28,821 nt of DNA from Bordetella parapertussis (GCA_945907335.1 CAMDSU010000003.1:1-28821), one strand, 5' to 3'. Numbered from the stretch's first letter, positions 7,519-16,436 are shown. The notes: generated from the letters alone by a model not told the origin. A program made the numbers and translations.

Positions 7519-8226
7519 ATGACTTTATGCCTTGAATGTCCGCTGCCTATGCTGCTTGAAGATCTGCCCAAAACCACCCGCCCGCGCGAAAAATTGCTCG
7601 CTATGGGCAGCCACACTCTGACCGATGCAGAACTGCTTGCGGTCATGCTCGGCACTGGCCTGCCTGGCCTAAATGTGCTTCAACTCGCCCATTCCTTGCT
7701 TGAAAATTTCCAAGGCCTCGCCGGTCTGCTGCAAGCCAGCCCCGCCGATTTGCGCGCGGCCAAAGGCTTGGGCGGCTCTGCCCGCCGCGCTCAACTGCTG
7801 GCCGTGCTCGAAATGTCGCGCCGTGTTTTGTTACAAAAAATGCGCAAGCGTGACGTGATGAATAACCCTGAAACCGTCAAGCAATTCTTGCAACTGCAAA
7901 TGGGCGCGTATCCTCAAGAGGTGTTTGCCGTGGTGTTCATGGACGCACAATACCGCTTGCTGAGTTTTCAGGAAATGTTCAAAGGCACTCTCAACCAAAC
8001 CTCTGTCTACCCACGCGAAGTGGTCAAACTCGCGCTTGAGCAAGGTGCCGCCGCGGTTATCTTGGCGCACAACCACCCCAGTGGCGATGTGCGGCCCTCA
8101 GCGGCGGATAGCGCTCTCACGCGCACCTTGCAAACCGCATTGTCCATGGTCGATGTCAAGGTGTTAGACCACATCATCGTGGGTCCTGGTATCCATTGGT
8201 CCATGGCGGAGCGCAGTCCATGGTGA
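7519..8226 (+). CDS. radC: RadC/JAB-domain protein
   Basis: The 235-residue RadC-family protein opens with the family start EDLPKTTRPREKLLAMG and TDAELLAVMLGTG. A helix-hairpin-helix (AAKGLGGSARRAQLLAV) follows at about residues 75-95. It ends with a JAB/MPN+ metalloprotease-like domain carrying PREVVKLALEQGA and the metal motif HNHPSGDVRPSAAD, all metal ligands intact. The role is uncertain; the old DNA-repair assignment in E. coli was later questioned. An alternative start is ATG 7549, which gives the more typical MLLEDLPKTTRPREK N-terminus. The 3' end overlaps the next gene by 7 bases. Confidence 0.93.
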   Translation: MTLCLECPLPMLLEDLPKTTRPREKLLAMGSHTLTDAELLAVMLGTGLPGLNVLQLAHSLLENFQGLAGLLQASPADLRAAKGLGGSARRAQLLAVLEMSRRVLLQKMRKRDVMNNPETVKQFLQLQMGAYPQEVFAVVFMDAQYRLLSFQEMFKGTLNQTSVYPREVVKLALEQGAAAVILAHNHPSGDVRPSAADSALTRTLQTALSMVDVKVLDHIIVGPGIHWSMAERSPW

Positions 8227-8852
8227 AAGCACGCAGCTTGCAAGACTTGGGTTTGATCAAACAAACACTTAGCAAACAAGCCGAATCAGAGGCTGCCATA
8301 GCTGCTGAAAAACAGGCCGCTGAACGCCGTGCCAAAGCCGAAAAAACCCTGTTCCAACGTGCGGTCGGTCCGGTCAAACCGTTGCCCTCGCGACCGCGCG
8401 TCGAATTGAACGGCACGCCAGCACCTCCCAAAGCGTTTCAACAAAAGCTTGACGACGACCGCGTGTTGCACGAAAGCCTGAGCGATGATTTCGATGTCAG
8501 CACCTTGCTCGACACCGACGATGAACTCAGCTACAGGCGCAGTGGCATCGGTACTGACGTGACGCAAAGATTGCGCAAAGGGCATTGGAGTCTGCAAGGA
8601 CAAATCGATTTACACGGATTGCGCAGCGACGAGGCGCGTGAAGCATTGGGCCAATTCATCCGTGACGCCTACAAACGCGGATGGCGCTGCGTGCGAGTGG
8701 TTCACGGCAAGGGCTTGGGCTCGCCCGGTAAAACACCAGTGCTTAAATCTAAAGTACAGCGTTGGTTGGTGCAAAAAAACGAAGTGCTGGCCTTTGTGCA
8801 AGCCAAAGCCTCGGAAGGCGGCGCGGGTGCGTTAGTGGTGTTACTCAGCTAA
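8220..8852 (+). CDS. Smr-domain protein (MutS2-type C-terminal domain)
   Basis: This 210-residue protein has a basic, helical, probably coiled N-terminal half (AEKQAAERRAKAEKT) and a C-terminal Smr domain (about 125-208). The two signature loops are present: IDLHGLRSDEAREAL and VVHGKGLGSPGKTPVLKSKV. Stand-alone Smr proteins are nucleases acting on DNA or RNA; YfcN/SmrB of E. coli, a comparable size, cleaves mRNA at collided ribosomes. Which role applies here cannot be seen. ATG 8220 lies within the last codons of radC (7-base overlap), so translation is likely coupled. An upstream in-frame start at 8196 inside radC is less natural. Confidence 0.88.
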   Translation: MVKARSLQDLGLIKQTLSKQAESEAAIAAEKQAAERRAKAEKTLFQRAVGPVKPLPSRPRVELNGTPAPPKAFQQKLDDDRVLHESLSDDFDVSTLLDTDDELSYRRSGIGTDVTQRLRKGHWSLQGQIDLHGLRSDEAREALGQFIRDAYKRGWRCVRVVHGKGLGSPGKTPVLKSKVQRWLVQKNEVLAFVQAKASEGGAGALVVLLS

Positions 8853-8886
8853 CTCTGCCAACCGCTGATGGCACAGCGCAAAAAAA

Positions 8887-11457
8887 TTATTCTGCTGCCA
8901 TGCGCAGGGTTTGCACCACCGGACGACGCAACACTTCGCGCAATCCCCACCATCCCGCTCCCCATGCCAACAACGCACCACCGACGATGCCCACGGCCAG
9001 TACCCAAGGCGAGGCCTGCCACTTGAATTCAAAGACAAACCAAGCCAACGCCCAACCCATGGCAGATGCGACCAAGGCGGCCAACGCGCCAGATAACGCG
9101 CCAACCCCCAGCAGTTCTGCGGTTTGCACCTGTCGCAGCAAATGGTTACCAGCGCCCAACGCACGCAGCACAGCGTATTCGCGGGCGCGTTCTTCACGGG
9201 TGGCGGTGACGGTGGCAAACAAAACCACCAGGCCCGCCGCTAAAGTAAAGCCAAACAAGAACTCCACCGCACCAATGACCTGACCCAGCACCTTTTGCAC
9301 CTGGTTGATCGTGGCACCCATGTCTACATTGGTGATGTTGGGGAACAGATTGACCAACTCATTGTCAAAGCCTTTGCGCGGCGGGGCGCGGTAGGCTGCG
9401 ATGTAAGTCATCGGCAACTCCGGCATACTGGAGACGGGATACAGCGCAAAGAAATTGGCCCGCATGGAAGTCCAATCCACCCGGCGCAAAGATGTGATGC
9501 GAGTCGTATACGCCTGGCCTGCCATTTCAAACACCAATTCATCGCCCAGTTTCAAGCCCAAGCTTTTGGCGATGCCCTCCTCCATGCTGATGGCGTTGGC
9601 TTCTTCGGGCACCCATGCCCCTTGCACGATTTGATTGTGCGTGGGCGCTTTAGCGGAATGCGACATATTCAACTCGCGCTCGACCAAGCGTTTCGCCCGC
9701 TCGTCGGTGAAATCTTCCGGCTGTACGGCTTTGCCATTGATCTGCAGCAAGCGTCCCCGGATCATGGGGTACCAATCTCTTTGCTCAATACCTTCTTTGT
9801 CTAAGTGGGACAAAAAAGCCTTGGCCTGGTCGGGCTGAATATTGATGACAAACCGGTTGGGCGCGTCTGCTGGGGTGGCATTGCGCCAACTGTCCACCAG
9901 ATCGGTGCGCAACAACACCAACAACATCAAAGCAAGTAAACCGACCGACAACGAGCTGATTTGCACCACGGTATAGCCGGGCCGCGCACTGATTTGACGG
10001 GTAGCCATGCGCAACCACGCAGGCACTTGTTGCAAGTTGACGGTTTGACGCAAGCCCCACACCGCCAGCCAAGCCAGTCCGGCAAACACCAGTGCTGCAG
10101 CAGCGAAACCACCGACCACCATCAGCCCCATCCAAGTGTCACGGCTGGCATTCAATAACAACGCACCAAAACCCGACAACCCCAGAACAAACACACCCAA
10201 AGATGCAGGTTTTAAAGGCCCCATGTCACGACGAATCACGCGCAAGGCCGGTACCTGTGCCAATTGCAAGATAGGCGGCAAGCCAAAAGCGAGCAACAGC
10301 GTGAAGCCTGCGCCGACACCTTGCCAAACAGGTTGCCAACCCGCCGCGGGCAAATCGGTATCCACCAAGCCAACCAGCAGTTGCACAAACACTTGGTGCA
10401 AGCCAAATCCCATGGCCAACCCAAAGCCACTGGCGAGCAAACCTGCCGTGAAAAATTCACCCAAGTACACCCACAAAATATTTCGCTGGCTTTGCCCCAA
10501 TACACGCAACATGGCGCAATCATCCAAATGCCCTGCTGCAAAAGAACGCGCGGCCAAGGCCACGGCCACCGCACTCAACAATGCGGCGAGCAAAGCCACC
10601 AAATGCAAAAATTTTTCTGCCCGGTCCAAGGTCTGGCGCATTTCCGGGCGACCAGCCTCAAGTGTTTCCAGCCGGGTGCCACGGACTTCGGTTTGCTTGA
10701 CATAAGTTTGCGCCCAGCCGGAGAACTCCGCCACTTGGCGGCTATTGCCTGCGACTGCCAGTCGCCAGTTGAGTCGACTGGCGGGTTGCACCAAGCCGGT
10801 GGCGGCCAAGTCCGCTTGGTTCATCATGATGCGCGGCGCAAAATTCATAAAACCGGCACCTCGATCGGGCTCAGACATCAGCACCTTAGAAATACGAAGC
10901 GTGCGCTCACCTAACGAAATATTTCCGCCAGGCTTAATTTCCAAGGCCTCTAAAATCGCTGGCTCCACCCACACCTCACCAGGCTGAGGGATCTCTCGGG
11001 TTGGCACAGAAGGGCGGTCATATACCGTTTCATTGGTCAATTCTTTGGCCAAACTTGGTTTGACCACCGGTGAATTCAAATCAGGCAACACCTGCAATTG
11101 ACCCCGAAGTGGATAGCCCTCAGACACCGCTTTGAGCGCCACCAAACGGCTTTGCCCCTCAAGTGCCGAGCCGCTGCGGGCCATGGTTGGGAATGACAAT
11201 GTGACCGCCGAGCGCAGGCCAAAACCATTGACTTTTTCTAGCACATCGGCGGGGAAAGCATGGTCACTGGCCAGTACGGCGTCGCCGCCGAGCAATTGTT
11301 TGGCATCGCGCTGCAAACCCGCTTCGATGCGGTTAGCCAAAAATCCCACCGACGACAGCGCGGCCACACCCAGACTGACCGCCACAAATAACAGGCGCAA
11401 CTCGCCCGCCCGCGCATCGCGCCACAGCGCTTTACCAACCATGCGAAGTAATCTCAA
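8887..11457 (-). CDS. FtsX-like ABC transporter permease, YbbP type
   Basis: The 856-residue inner-membrane protein has the duplicated MacB/FtsX layout. TM1 follows a basic start (LLFVAVSLGVAALSSVGFLANRI) and a large periplasmic domain spans about 45-250. Three TMs (about 280-440) carry a first FtsX domain (VALLAALLSAVAVALAAR), then comes a second TM and periplasmic domain. A final FtsX domain (ATVTATREERAREYAVLRAL) ends the protein. Such permeases pair with a small ATPase (YbbA) to extract or move lipid-linked substrates. Neither the ATPase nor the TesA-type esterase often found nearby is next to it here. The start is TTG 11455-11457, overlapping the hslR stop (TTGA). ATG 11440-11442 is an equally plausible start giving MVGKALWRDARAGELRL. 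It converges on the Smr gene with a 34-base gap. Confidence 0.88.
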   Translation of the reverse strand: MRLLRMVGKALWRDARAGELRLLFVAVSLGVAALSSVGFLANRIEAGLQRDAKQLLGGDAVLASDHAFPADVLEKVNGFGLRSAVTLSFPTMARSGSALEGQSRLVALKAVSEGYPLRGQLQVLPDLNSPVVKPSLAKELTNETVYDRPSVPTREIPQPGEVWVEPAILEALEIKPGGNISLGERTLRISKVLMSEPDRGAGFMNFAPRIMMNQADLAATGLVQPASRLNWRLAVAGNSRQVAEFSGWAQTYVKQTEVRGTRLETLEAGRPEMRQTLDRAEKFLHLVALLAALLSAVAVALAARSFAAGHLDDCAMLRVLGQSQRNILWVYLGEFFTAGLLASGFGLAMGFGLHQVFVQLLVGLVDTDLPAAGWQPVWQGVGAGFTLLLAFGLPPILQLAQVPALRVIRRDMGPLKPASLGVFVLGLSGFGALLLNASRDTWMGLMVVGGFAAAALVFAGLAWLAVWGLRQTVNLQQVPAWLRMATRQISARPGYTVVQISSLSVGLLALMLLVLLRTDLVDSWRNATPADAPNRFVINIQPDQAKAFLSHLDKEGIEQRDWYPMIRGRLLQINGKAVQPEDFTDERAKRLVERELNMSHSAKAPTHNQIVQGAWVPEEANAISMEEGIAKSLGLKLGDELVFEMAGQAYTTRITSLRRVDWTSMRANFFALYPVSSMPELPMTYIAAYRAPPRKGFDNELVNLFPNITNVDMGATINQVQKVLGQVIGAVEFLFGFTLAAGLVVLFATVTATREERAREYAVLRALGAGNHLLRQVQTAELLGVGALSGALAALVASAMGWALAWFVFEFKWQASPWVLAVGIVGGALLAWGAGWWGLREVLRRPVVQTLRMAAE

Positions 11458-11870
11458 AGTGATGCGCTCCAGCGGTCGTCCCAGCCGTGTTCGGCCTGTT
11501 CCAAATCACGGCGGTCGCGTTTTGTCGGCCTGCCGTGGGCAATGCTCAAAGCGGGTTCGCGTGCAAAGCGCCGTTGTTGGCTGTGCAATTCGCGGGCCTG
11601 CAGGCTTTCTGGGGTTTCGCTGTACAGCAATTGGGCAATAGGTGCAGAACCGCGCACGTCACTGATGGCCAGCACTTGTACCGTTCGGGTCAATCCCTCG
11701 CGGCGCAGAGACACCAATTCGCCAAGTTTGACTTCTCGCGCGGGTTTGACCACCTGTCCATTGACTGCAACACGACCCTTATTGATTTCATCGGTCGCCA
11801 AAGAGCGGGTTTTGTAAAAACGCGCCGCCCACAGCCATTTGTCGATACGTATTTTGTCCATTGCTTCCAT
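11454..11870 (-). CDS. hslR: S4-domain RNA-binding protein, Hsp15 type
   Basis: This 138-residue protein begins with the S4 fold RIDKWLWAARFYKTRSLATD, followed by AVNGQVVKPAREVKLGELVSLRR. The basic C-terminal tail (ARELHSQQRRFAREPALS, GRPTKRDRRDLEQ) is typical of Hsp15. Hsp15 binds 50S subunits carrying a nascent chain and helps recycle them after heat stress. The start is either ATG 11868-11870 or ATG 11859-11861 three codons later; neither has an ideal ribosome site. It overlaps the permease start by three bases (TTGA), suggesting one transcript. Confidence 0.88.
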   Translation of the reverse strand: MEAMDKIRIDKWLWAARFYKTRSLATDEINKGRVAVNGQVVKPAREVKLGELVSLRREGLTRTVQVLAISDVRGSAPIAQLLYSETPESLQARELHSQQRRFAREPALSIAHGRPTKRDRRDLEQAEHGWDDRWSASL

Positions 11871-11966
11871 TTTGACCGGTTTGCTGGCAAATCTTTAAGC
11901 AGGCAAACTCAAACCCTTGACTTACCGGTGAATAGCAGAAAAACAACATGTAACTTTGGGCTAAAT

Positions 11967-11994
11967 TTGACATAGTCAACAAAAAAGCTAATAT
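11967..11994 (+). promoter_or_regulatory. sigma70-like promoter for the ParA-like operon
   Basis: A perfect TTGACA (11967-11972) is followed after 16 bases by TAATAT (11989-11994). The leader to ATG 12081 would be about 80 bases and AT-rich. This is the best promoter match on the plus strand between hslR and the ParA-like gene, and nothing else coding lies in the 210-base gap. Confidence 0.65.
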
Positions 11995-12080
11995 CCACAC
12001 CCCTTTACGAAATTAACTTCTATTAATTTCTGGGTTTTGAATTGTAGATTTTTTAACCAAGCTTGCATCGGAGCATCAGG

Positions 12081-13004
12081 ATGGCATTCAAGATTTTGGT
12101 CACCAGTCAAAAAGGTGGTGTAGGAAAAAGCACCTTGTCTGCAAATTTGGTAGCCTACCTAAGCCGTAGTCTGAACCTTCCTGTCACCTTGATTGATTGG
12201 GATCCCCACGGCTCTTCCAGCAACTGGCTCAAACAAGCCCCGCCTGTGGGTGCTGTCGTTCAACATTTGGCGCTGCCTGTTGACCAAGGTGGTAACCGCC
12301 CCATTTTTGAAGCGCGTTTACAAATGCGACGTGCGGCCAGTGAATGCGACATTCTGGTGTGCGATCTGACTTGGTCAGACTCGTTAGCGGGCGAATTGAT
12401 GTTCGAATTCGACATGGTGTTGGTACCCACCTCAGTTTCTGAAATTGAACTGGCGGCTACATCTGGTTTTCTCAGTCGCCACCGCTGGGTGTTTGATTCA
12501 GCCGCGGCACGCCGCCCCATGCTGGTGGTCTGCCCCACCCGCGTGCTGAACGAACAGCTCAATTCAGATGTGTTCACCAAGCAACGTTTTCCCGTCAGCT
12601 TCATGTTGGCGCCACCCATTTTGGAAGCGCAAAGCGCCCGCGATTTGTATGAGCGTGGCTACCTCATGGATGCTCGCGATATCGGTGGTGAATCGTTCCG
12701 CGAATTTGGCGAAGCGATTTGTGCAGCCCGCGAAATTCGCATGGCGCAGTCCCAGCAACCTCGCAGCACGCCTATCAAACTCACTGCCCAAGACACAGGC
12801 AGCCAACGCGTACCTTTGACACCCAACAAAGCCAGTGTGCTCGAAAGTATTCCGAATTCTTCCCAATACTCGGTCTTGGGCAGATATCGCCAGCGCAAGC
12901 TTGCCGAAGAAACACAAGAGACCACGAACTCACGTTCACTGGCACAAATGGGCATTCCCGAGTTTCTCAAACGCTTGGCGCGCGGCAATTCCGCCAAACT
13001 GTAA
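12081..13004 (+). CDS. ParA/MinD-family ATPase, orphan, with possible membrane-binding tail
   Basis: The 307-residue protein has a deviant Walker A (SQKGGVGKST, residues 9-18, both lysines present), a Walker A' strand VTLIDWDPHGSSSNW (35-49) and a Walker B-like ILVCDLTWSD (91-100). The fold appears to end near residue 222. A polar linker follows, then an amphipathic-looking helix IPEFLKRLARG (292-302), which resembles the membrane-targeting helix of MinD. No ParB, parS-like repeats or MinC/MinE genes are nearby, so a plasmid-partition or Min role is unlikely. ParA-like orphans often position chemosensory arrays, flagella or other cell-pole cargo. ATG 12081 is preferred over TTG 12063. A coiled-coil gene follows after 9 bases and is the likely partner. 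Confidence 0.8.
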   Translation: MAFKILVTSQKGGVGKSTLSANLVAYLSRSLNLPVTLIDWDPHGSSSNWLKQAPPVGAVVQHLALPVDQGGNRPIFEARLQMRRAASECDILVCDLTWSDSLAGELMFEFDMVLVPTSVSEIELAATSGFLSRHRWVFDSAAARRPMLVVCPTRVLNEQLNSDVFTKQRFPVSFMLAPPILEAQSARDLYERGYLMDARDIGGESFREFGEAICAAREIRMAQSQQPRSTPIKLTAQDTGSQRVPLTPNKASVLESIPNSSQYSVLGRYRQRKLAEETQETTNSRSLAQMGIPEFLKRLARGNSAKL

Positions 13005-13013
13005 AGACACACC

Positions 13014-13547
13014 ATGCCGCAAGAAAAATTTCTCGCCTTCAAGGGCCTCAAGCAATACGACCCTGGCATGGGCTGGGCGTCGGTACACAACTTTGCACAA
13101 TCGCAAGACAGCCCACAAGACAATGCTTCCGCCGCAACTATTGATCAAGCAGTCACCGCCAGCACTGAAAGAGACTTGCAAGCGGCCTTGGACAACGCAC
13201 GCATGGGAACTGCTCACACTGCCGCCGAGGTGTTGCATGATCCCTTGCTGGGCGAATTGTTTGATCAACTGCACCAACCGCCCAAAGATGAACTGGCGCA
13301 AAGCTGGAAACTGATTGCACAGAGTGTCAATTTGCTGAGCCAGCGTATGGCTGAGCAACGAGAGTTGCGCGAGCACATGACCAAGATCGAGCAAGAGTTG
13401 GACTTGCTGCGGCAAAACATATTGCATGATTTGAAAGAAATTCAACGTGCCTCCGACAGTCAACTGTCAATGGCACGTTTGCGTGCTGAGGTATCCTCAC
13501 TGGCACAAGCGCGTCTGTCTTCAAGATTGCGCCAGACACATACCTGA
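13014..13547 (+). CDS. coiled-coil protein, putative partner of the ParA-like ATPase
   Basis: This soluble 177-residue protein has no signal or membrane segment. Residues 1-50 are polar and probably flexible (MPQEKFLAFKGLKQYDPGMG). Residues 50-90 hold a helical DPLLGELFDQL motif, and 93-165 form a long coiled coil (heptad leucines in WKLIAQSVNLLSQRMAEQ and KIEQELDLLRQNILHDLKEI). I know no named family. Cargo adaptors for ParA-like ATPases are often short proteins with a coiled coil and a basic N-terminal peptide that stimulates ATP hydrolysis; the basic, lysine-containing N-terminus here would fit. Position and spacing, not homology, support the link. Confidence 0.65.
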   Translation: MPQEKFLAFKGLKQYDPGMGWASVHNFAQSQDSPQDNASAATIDQAVTASTERDLQAALDNARMGTAHTAAEVLHDPLLGELFDQLHQPPKDELAQSWKLIAQSVNLLSQRMAEQRELREHMTKIEQELDLLRQNILHDLKEIQRASDSQLSMARLRAEVSSLAQARLSSRLRQTHT

Positions 13548-13581
13548 TCCACAGAGGTCAGGGCAGCAGGAGGCTTCTTCA

Positions 13582-15204
13582 GTGCTTGATCTCAACCAAA
13601 TACGCTACCCGGTCCGCTACACCACCTTTTTCTTGGCGCTGGGGGGATTGATATTTAGTGCATTGGTGGTACTTGCATCGGGCCAAGCTTGGATCATGTT
13701 GCTGCTGTTCGCCACCCTGTCTGCGGTCGGCGTGCACGATGTGTTGCAAACCCGTCATGCCATATTGCGCAACTATCCGATTCTGGGGCACATGCGTTTT
13801 CTGATGGAATTTATCCGTCCAGAAATTCGACAGTACTTTATTGAGAACGAATCTGAGGCCGCACCTTTTTCACGTGCCCAACGAAGTTTGGTGTATGCGC
13901 GTGCCAAAGGCCAATCCGACAAACGGCCGTTTGGCACCCAACTCGATGTCGACCAAGCCGGATTTGAATGGCTGACGCATTCGATGGCACCCACCACCAT
14001 TGCCAGTCACCAATTTCGCACCCGGGTTGGCAACTCTGCATGCAGCCAGCCCTACGACATCAGCCTGTTCAATATTTCCGCCATGAGCTTTGGCGCACTC
14101 AGCGCCAATGCCATCATGGCGTTGAACCAAGGCGCCCAAATGGGTGGTTTCGCACACGACACTGGCGAAGGGTCGATATCGCGTTACCACCGCATACACG
14201 GCGGTGACCTGGTCTGGGAAATCGGTTCAGGGTATTTCGGTTGCCGCGATGACCAAGGCCGTTTCAGCCCCGAGCGTTTTGTCACTCAGGCCCGTGAACC
14301 GCAAGTGCGCATGATTGAGATCAAATTGAGCCAAGGCGCCAAACCTGGACACGGTGGTGTGTTGCCTGCGGCCAAAATCACCCCAGAAATTGCCGAAGCC
14401 CGTGGTGTGCCATTGGGTGCAGATTGCGTGTCCCCGGCCGCACACAGCAGTTTTTCTACACCCACTGAATTGCTTGAATTCATGCAAAGTTTGCGCGAAC
14501 TCAGCCAAAACAAACCGGTCGGTTTCAAGTTGTGTATCGGTCACCCATGGGAATGGTTTGGCATTGCCAAAGCCATGCTGGAAACCCGCATACTGCCCGA
14601 CTTCATCGTGGTGGATGGCGCCGAAGGCGGCACAGGCGCGGCACCCTTGGAATTTTCCGACCACATCGGTATGCCCTTGAAAGAAGGTTTGCGTTTAGTA
14701 CACAACACTTTGGTCGGCATAGGCATGCGTGAGCATGTCAAATTGGGCGCAAGTGGAAAAATTATCAGCAGCTTTGATCTGGCACGCACATTGGCCTTGG
14801 GAGCTGACTGGTGCAACAGCGCTCGCGGGTTCATGTTTGCCCTAGGGTGTATTCAGGCGCAAACCTGTCACACCGGCAACTGCCCGACCGGCGTCACCAC
14901 GCAAGACCCGCAACGCCAAATGGCTTTGGTGGTGCCGAACAAAGCCGAACGGGTCAAAAATTTCCACCAAAACACATTGGAGTCGTTCAAAGAATTGCTG
15001 CAAGCTGCTGGCTTGTCAGCGCCCGAACAACTCAAGGCCCACCATTTTTCCCACCGCATCAGCCACACCGAAACACAAACTTTGGCCCAGATGTACCCGG
15101 TATTGACCCAAGGCGCATTACTCAAAGACTCGGTGGCCAAATTGCCAGAGCCTTTCAAAACCTATTGGGGCAAAGCCAGCGCCGAAAGTTTCCAGTGGCA
15201 ATAA
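13582..15204 (+). CDS. membrane-anchored FMN-binding glutamate-synthase-family protein
   Basis: GTG 13582 follows GCAGGAGG at good spacing and gives 540 residues. Residues 15-51 form two hydrophobic segments (TTFFLALGGLIFSALVVLAS, IMLLLFATLSAVGV). The rest is the FMN-binding central domain of glutamate synthase (GltB type). It contains the SMSFGALSANAIMALNQGA and GEGSISRYH loops, GHGGVLPAAKIT, and DFIVVDGAEGGTGAAPLEF. The 3Fe-4S cysteines are Cys-423, Cys-429 and Cys-434 (CIQAQTCHTGNCPTG). There is no glutamine amidotransferase domain, so it is not a complete glutamate synthase. Stand-alone versions are widespread, and their substrate is unknown or disputed. It is the third gene of the ParA-like operon, 34 bases after the coiled-coil gene, and converges on the next gene with a 17-base gap. 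Confidence 0.85.
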   Translation: MLDLNQIRYPVRYTTFFLALGGLIFSALVVLASGQAWIMLLLFATLSAVGVHDVLQTRHAILRNYPILGHMRFLMEFIRPEIRQYFIENESEAAPFSRAQRSLVYARAKGQSDKRPFGTQLDVDQAGFEWLTHSMAPTTIASHQFRTRVGNSACSQPYDISLFNISAMSFGALSANAIMALNQGAQMGGFAHDTGEGSISRYHRIHGGDLVWEIGSGYFGCRDDQGRFSPERFVTQAREPQVRMIEIKLSQGAKPGHGGVLPAAKITPEIAEARGVPLGADCVSPAAHSSFSTPTELLEFMQSLRELSQNKPVGFKLCIGHPWEWFGIAKAMLETRILPDFIVVDGAEGGTGAAPLEFSDHIGMPLKEGLRLVHNTLVGIGMREHVKLGASGKIISSFDLARTLALGADWCNSARGFMFALGCIQAQTCHTGNCPTGVTTQDPQRQMALVVPNKAERVKNFHQNTLESFKELLQAAGLSAPEQLKAHHFSHRISHTETQTLAQMYPVLTQGALLKDSVAKLPEPFKTYWGKASAESFQWQ

Positions 15205-15221
15205 ACCGCTGACGGCTCAGA

Positions 15222-16415
15222 TCAGTTTTCTGTACCCGGACGCGGAAAGATCACGCGGTCTTCTTTCGGTGCAGCACGCGGTGGCAGCGCCGGAGGTTGG
15301 GCCGCAGCACGTGCGGCTTCTGCCGCTTTGGCCTCGGCCGCAGCACGTGCCCGTGCTTCCGCAGCGGCTCTGGCCTCCGCCGCCGCTCTGGCTTCATTGG
15401 CCGCTTTGAGTTCAGCCTGTATTTTGGCTTCAGCGGCTTTGGCTTCTGCAGCAGCTTTGGCCTCGGCCGATTTGGTGTCTGCAGACTTGGCCGCAGGCGC
15501 AGCTTTTGGCAAGGTCAAGGGCTTGTCCAATAGTTTTTCACGCTCGCGTTCTTTGGCGGCGGCTTTGAGCGCAGCGGCGTTGGCGGCAGCGCTGGCCGCC
15601 TCAAGGTCTCTTTTCAATTTCTGGATTTCTGCGATCACTTCTTTTTGGTTGTTCACCACAGGCGGGGCAGCAGGCGCGGGTTTGTTGGCCAACGCTTGAA
15701 CCTTGGCATCCAGTGCTTGTATGTTTTTTTGTAAATCCTTGAGCTTGGCGTCCAAGTTTTTGTCAGTCAGCCCACTGACCTGTCCGGCGATTTGGTCGGG
15801 CATTTTGACAAATGTTTTGTCCAGCGTATCCATTTTTTCCTGGAATTTTTCATCCAGCTTGATTTGGCGCTCTTCCATGCTGTCGAGTTTTTCGGTGGTG
15901 TCCCCCAAGCCGCGTGTAGCGTCCCCGAAAGTGGCCAAGGTGGCATCGAGTTCCACCACGCGCTTGCCCACGGCCAGCGACAAGCTGTCGAGCTGACGGA
16001 TGTTTTGTTGCAAACGGGTAGAGATGGCGAAAAACGTACCGACGGCAATGATCAAAAAACTCAGCAAGCCAATCAGAATGACGCGTGAGTGCAGAATATT
16101 TTTGGCAGTCAAATCGGTGACGGTTTTCATCACGCCACGCATTTCGTGGCTGATGTTTGCACCCACCTCGGCAGAACGGGTGGATACCTCTGCCGAACTG
16201 AGCACAACCGTGGTCAGGTCTTCAATTTGACGCGCGACTTCAGAGCTGTCAAGTGCCTGTGTTTCAAGTTGCGCTAAGCCAATGGCAAGCGTTTCGTTTT
16301 GCTCATCTGCTTCGGGCGCGTTCGACTCCTGCGCTTCTTCTTCCGAGTGCACAGGCATATCGGGCAAGAAGTCGCCGTCATCAGCGGCTTCTGCTTGTTT
16401 CGAATCTTGCGCCAT
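15222..16415 (-). CDS. TolA-like membrane protein with coiled coil and alanine-rich repeat tail
   Basis: This 397-residue protein has an acidic cytoplasmic N-terminus (1-105) and one membrane helix at 111-131 (RVILIGLLSFLIIAVGTFFAI). A long coiled coil (about 133-245, with LDEKFQEKMDTLDKTFVKM) follows. After a Pro/Ala hinge comes a second helical part (257-295). A low-complexity repeat of AEAKAA/AEARAA units (about 311-375) is coded at about 15297-15480, and the tail is proline-rich (PPALPPRAAPKEDRVIFPRP). By charge it is N-in, C-out, with the repeats in the periplasm. TolA has a similar single helix plus Ala-rich rod but lacks this N-terminus, so I call it TolA-like in form only. It is the last gene of the minus-strand run starting at fliO. 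Confidence 0.7.
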   Translation of the reverse strand: MAQDSKQAEAADDGDFLPDMPVHSEEEAQESNAPEADEQNETLAIGLAQLETQALDSSEVARQIEDLTTVVLSSAEVSTRSAEVGANISHEMRGVMKTVTDLTAKNILHSRVILIGLLSFLIIAVGTFFAISTRLQQNIRQLDSLSLAVGKRVVELDATLATFGDATRGLGDTTEKLDSMEERQIKLDEKFQEKMDTLDKTFVKMPDQIAGQVSGLTDKNLDAKLKDLQKNIQALDAKVQALANKPAPAAPPVVNNQKEVIAEIQKLKRDLEAASAAANAAALKAAAKEREREKLLDKPLTLPKAAPAAKSADTKSAEAKAAAEAKAAEAKIQAELKAANEARAAAEARAAAEARARAAAEAKAAEAARAAAQPPALPPRAAPKEDRVIFPRPGTEN

Positions 16416-16436
16416 GTTGGGTGTCCTCTGGAATTC

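Noticed and set aside
8853..8886. Terminator hairpin between the converging Smr and permease genes
   Set aside because: Only TGCCA/TGGCA can pair and the following A-run is offset; too weak to call.
12081..13004. ParA-like gene as part of a plasmid or chromosome partition locus
   Set aside because: No ParB gene or parS-like inverted repeats nearby, and the product has a polar linker and helical tail not expected of partition ParA.
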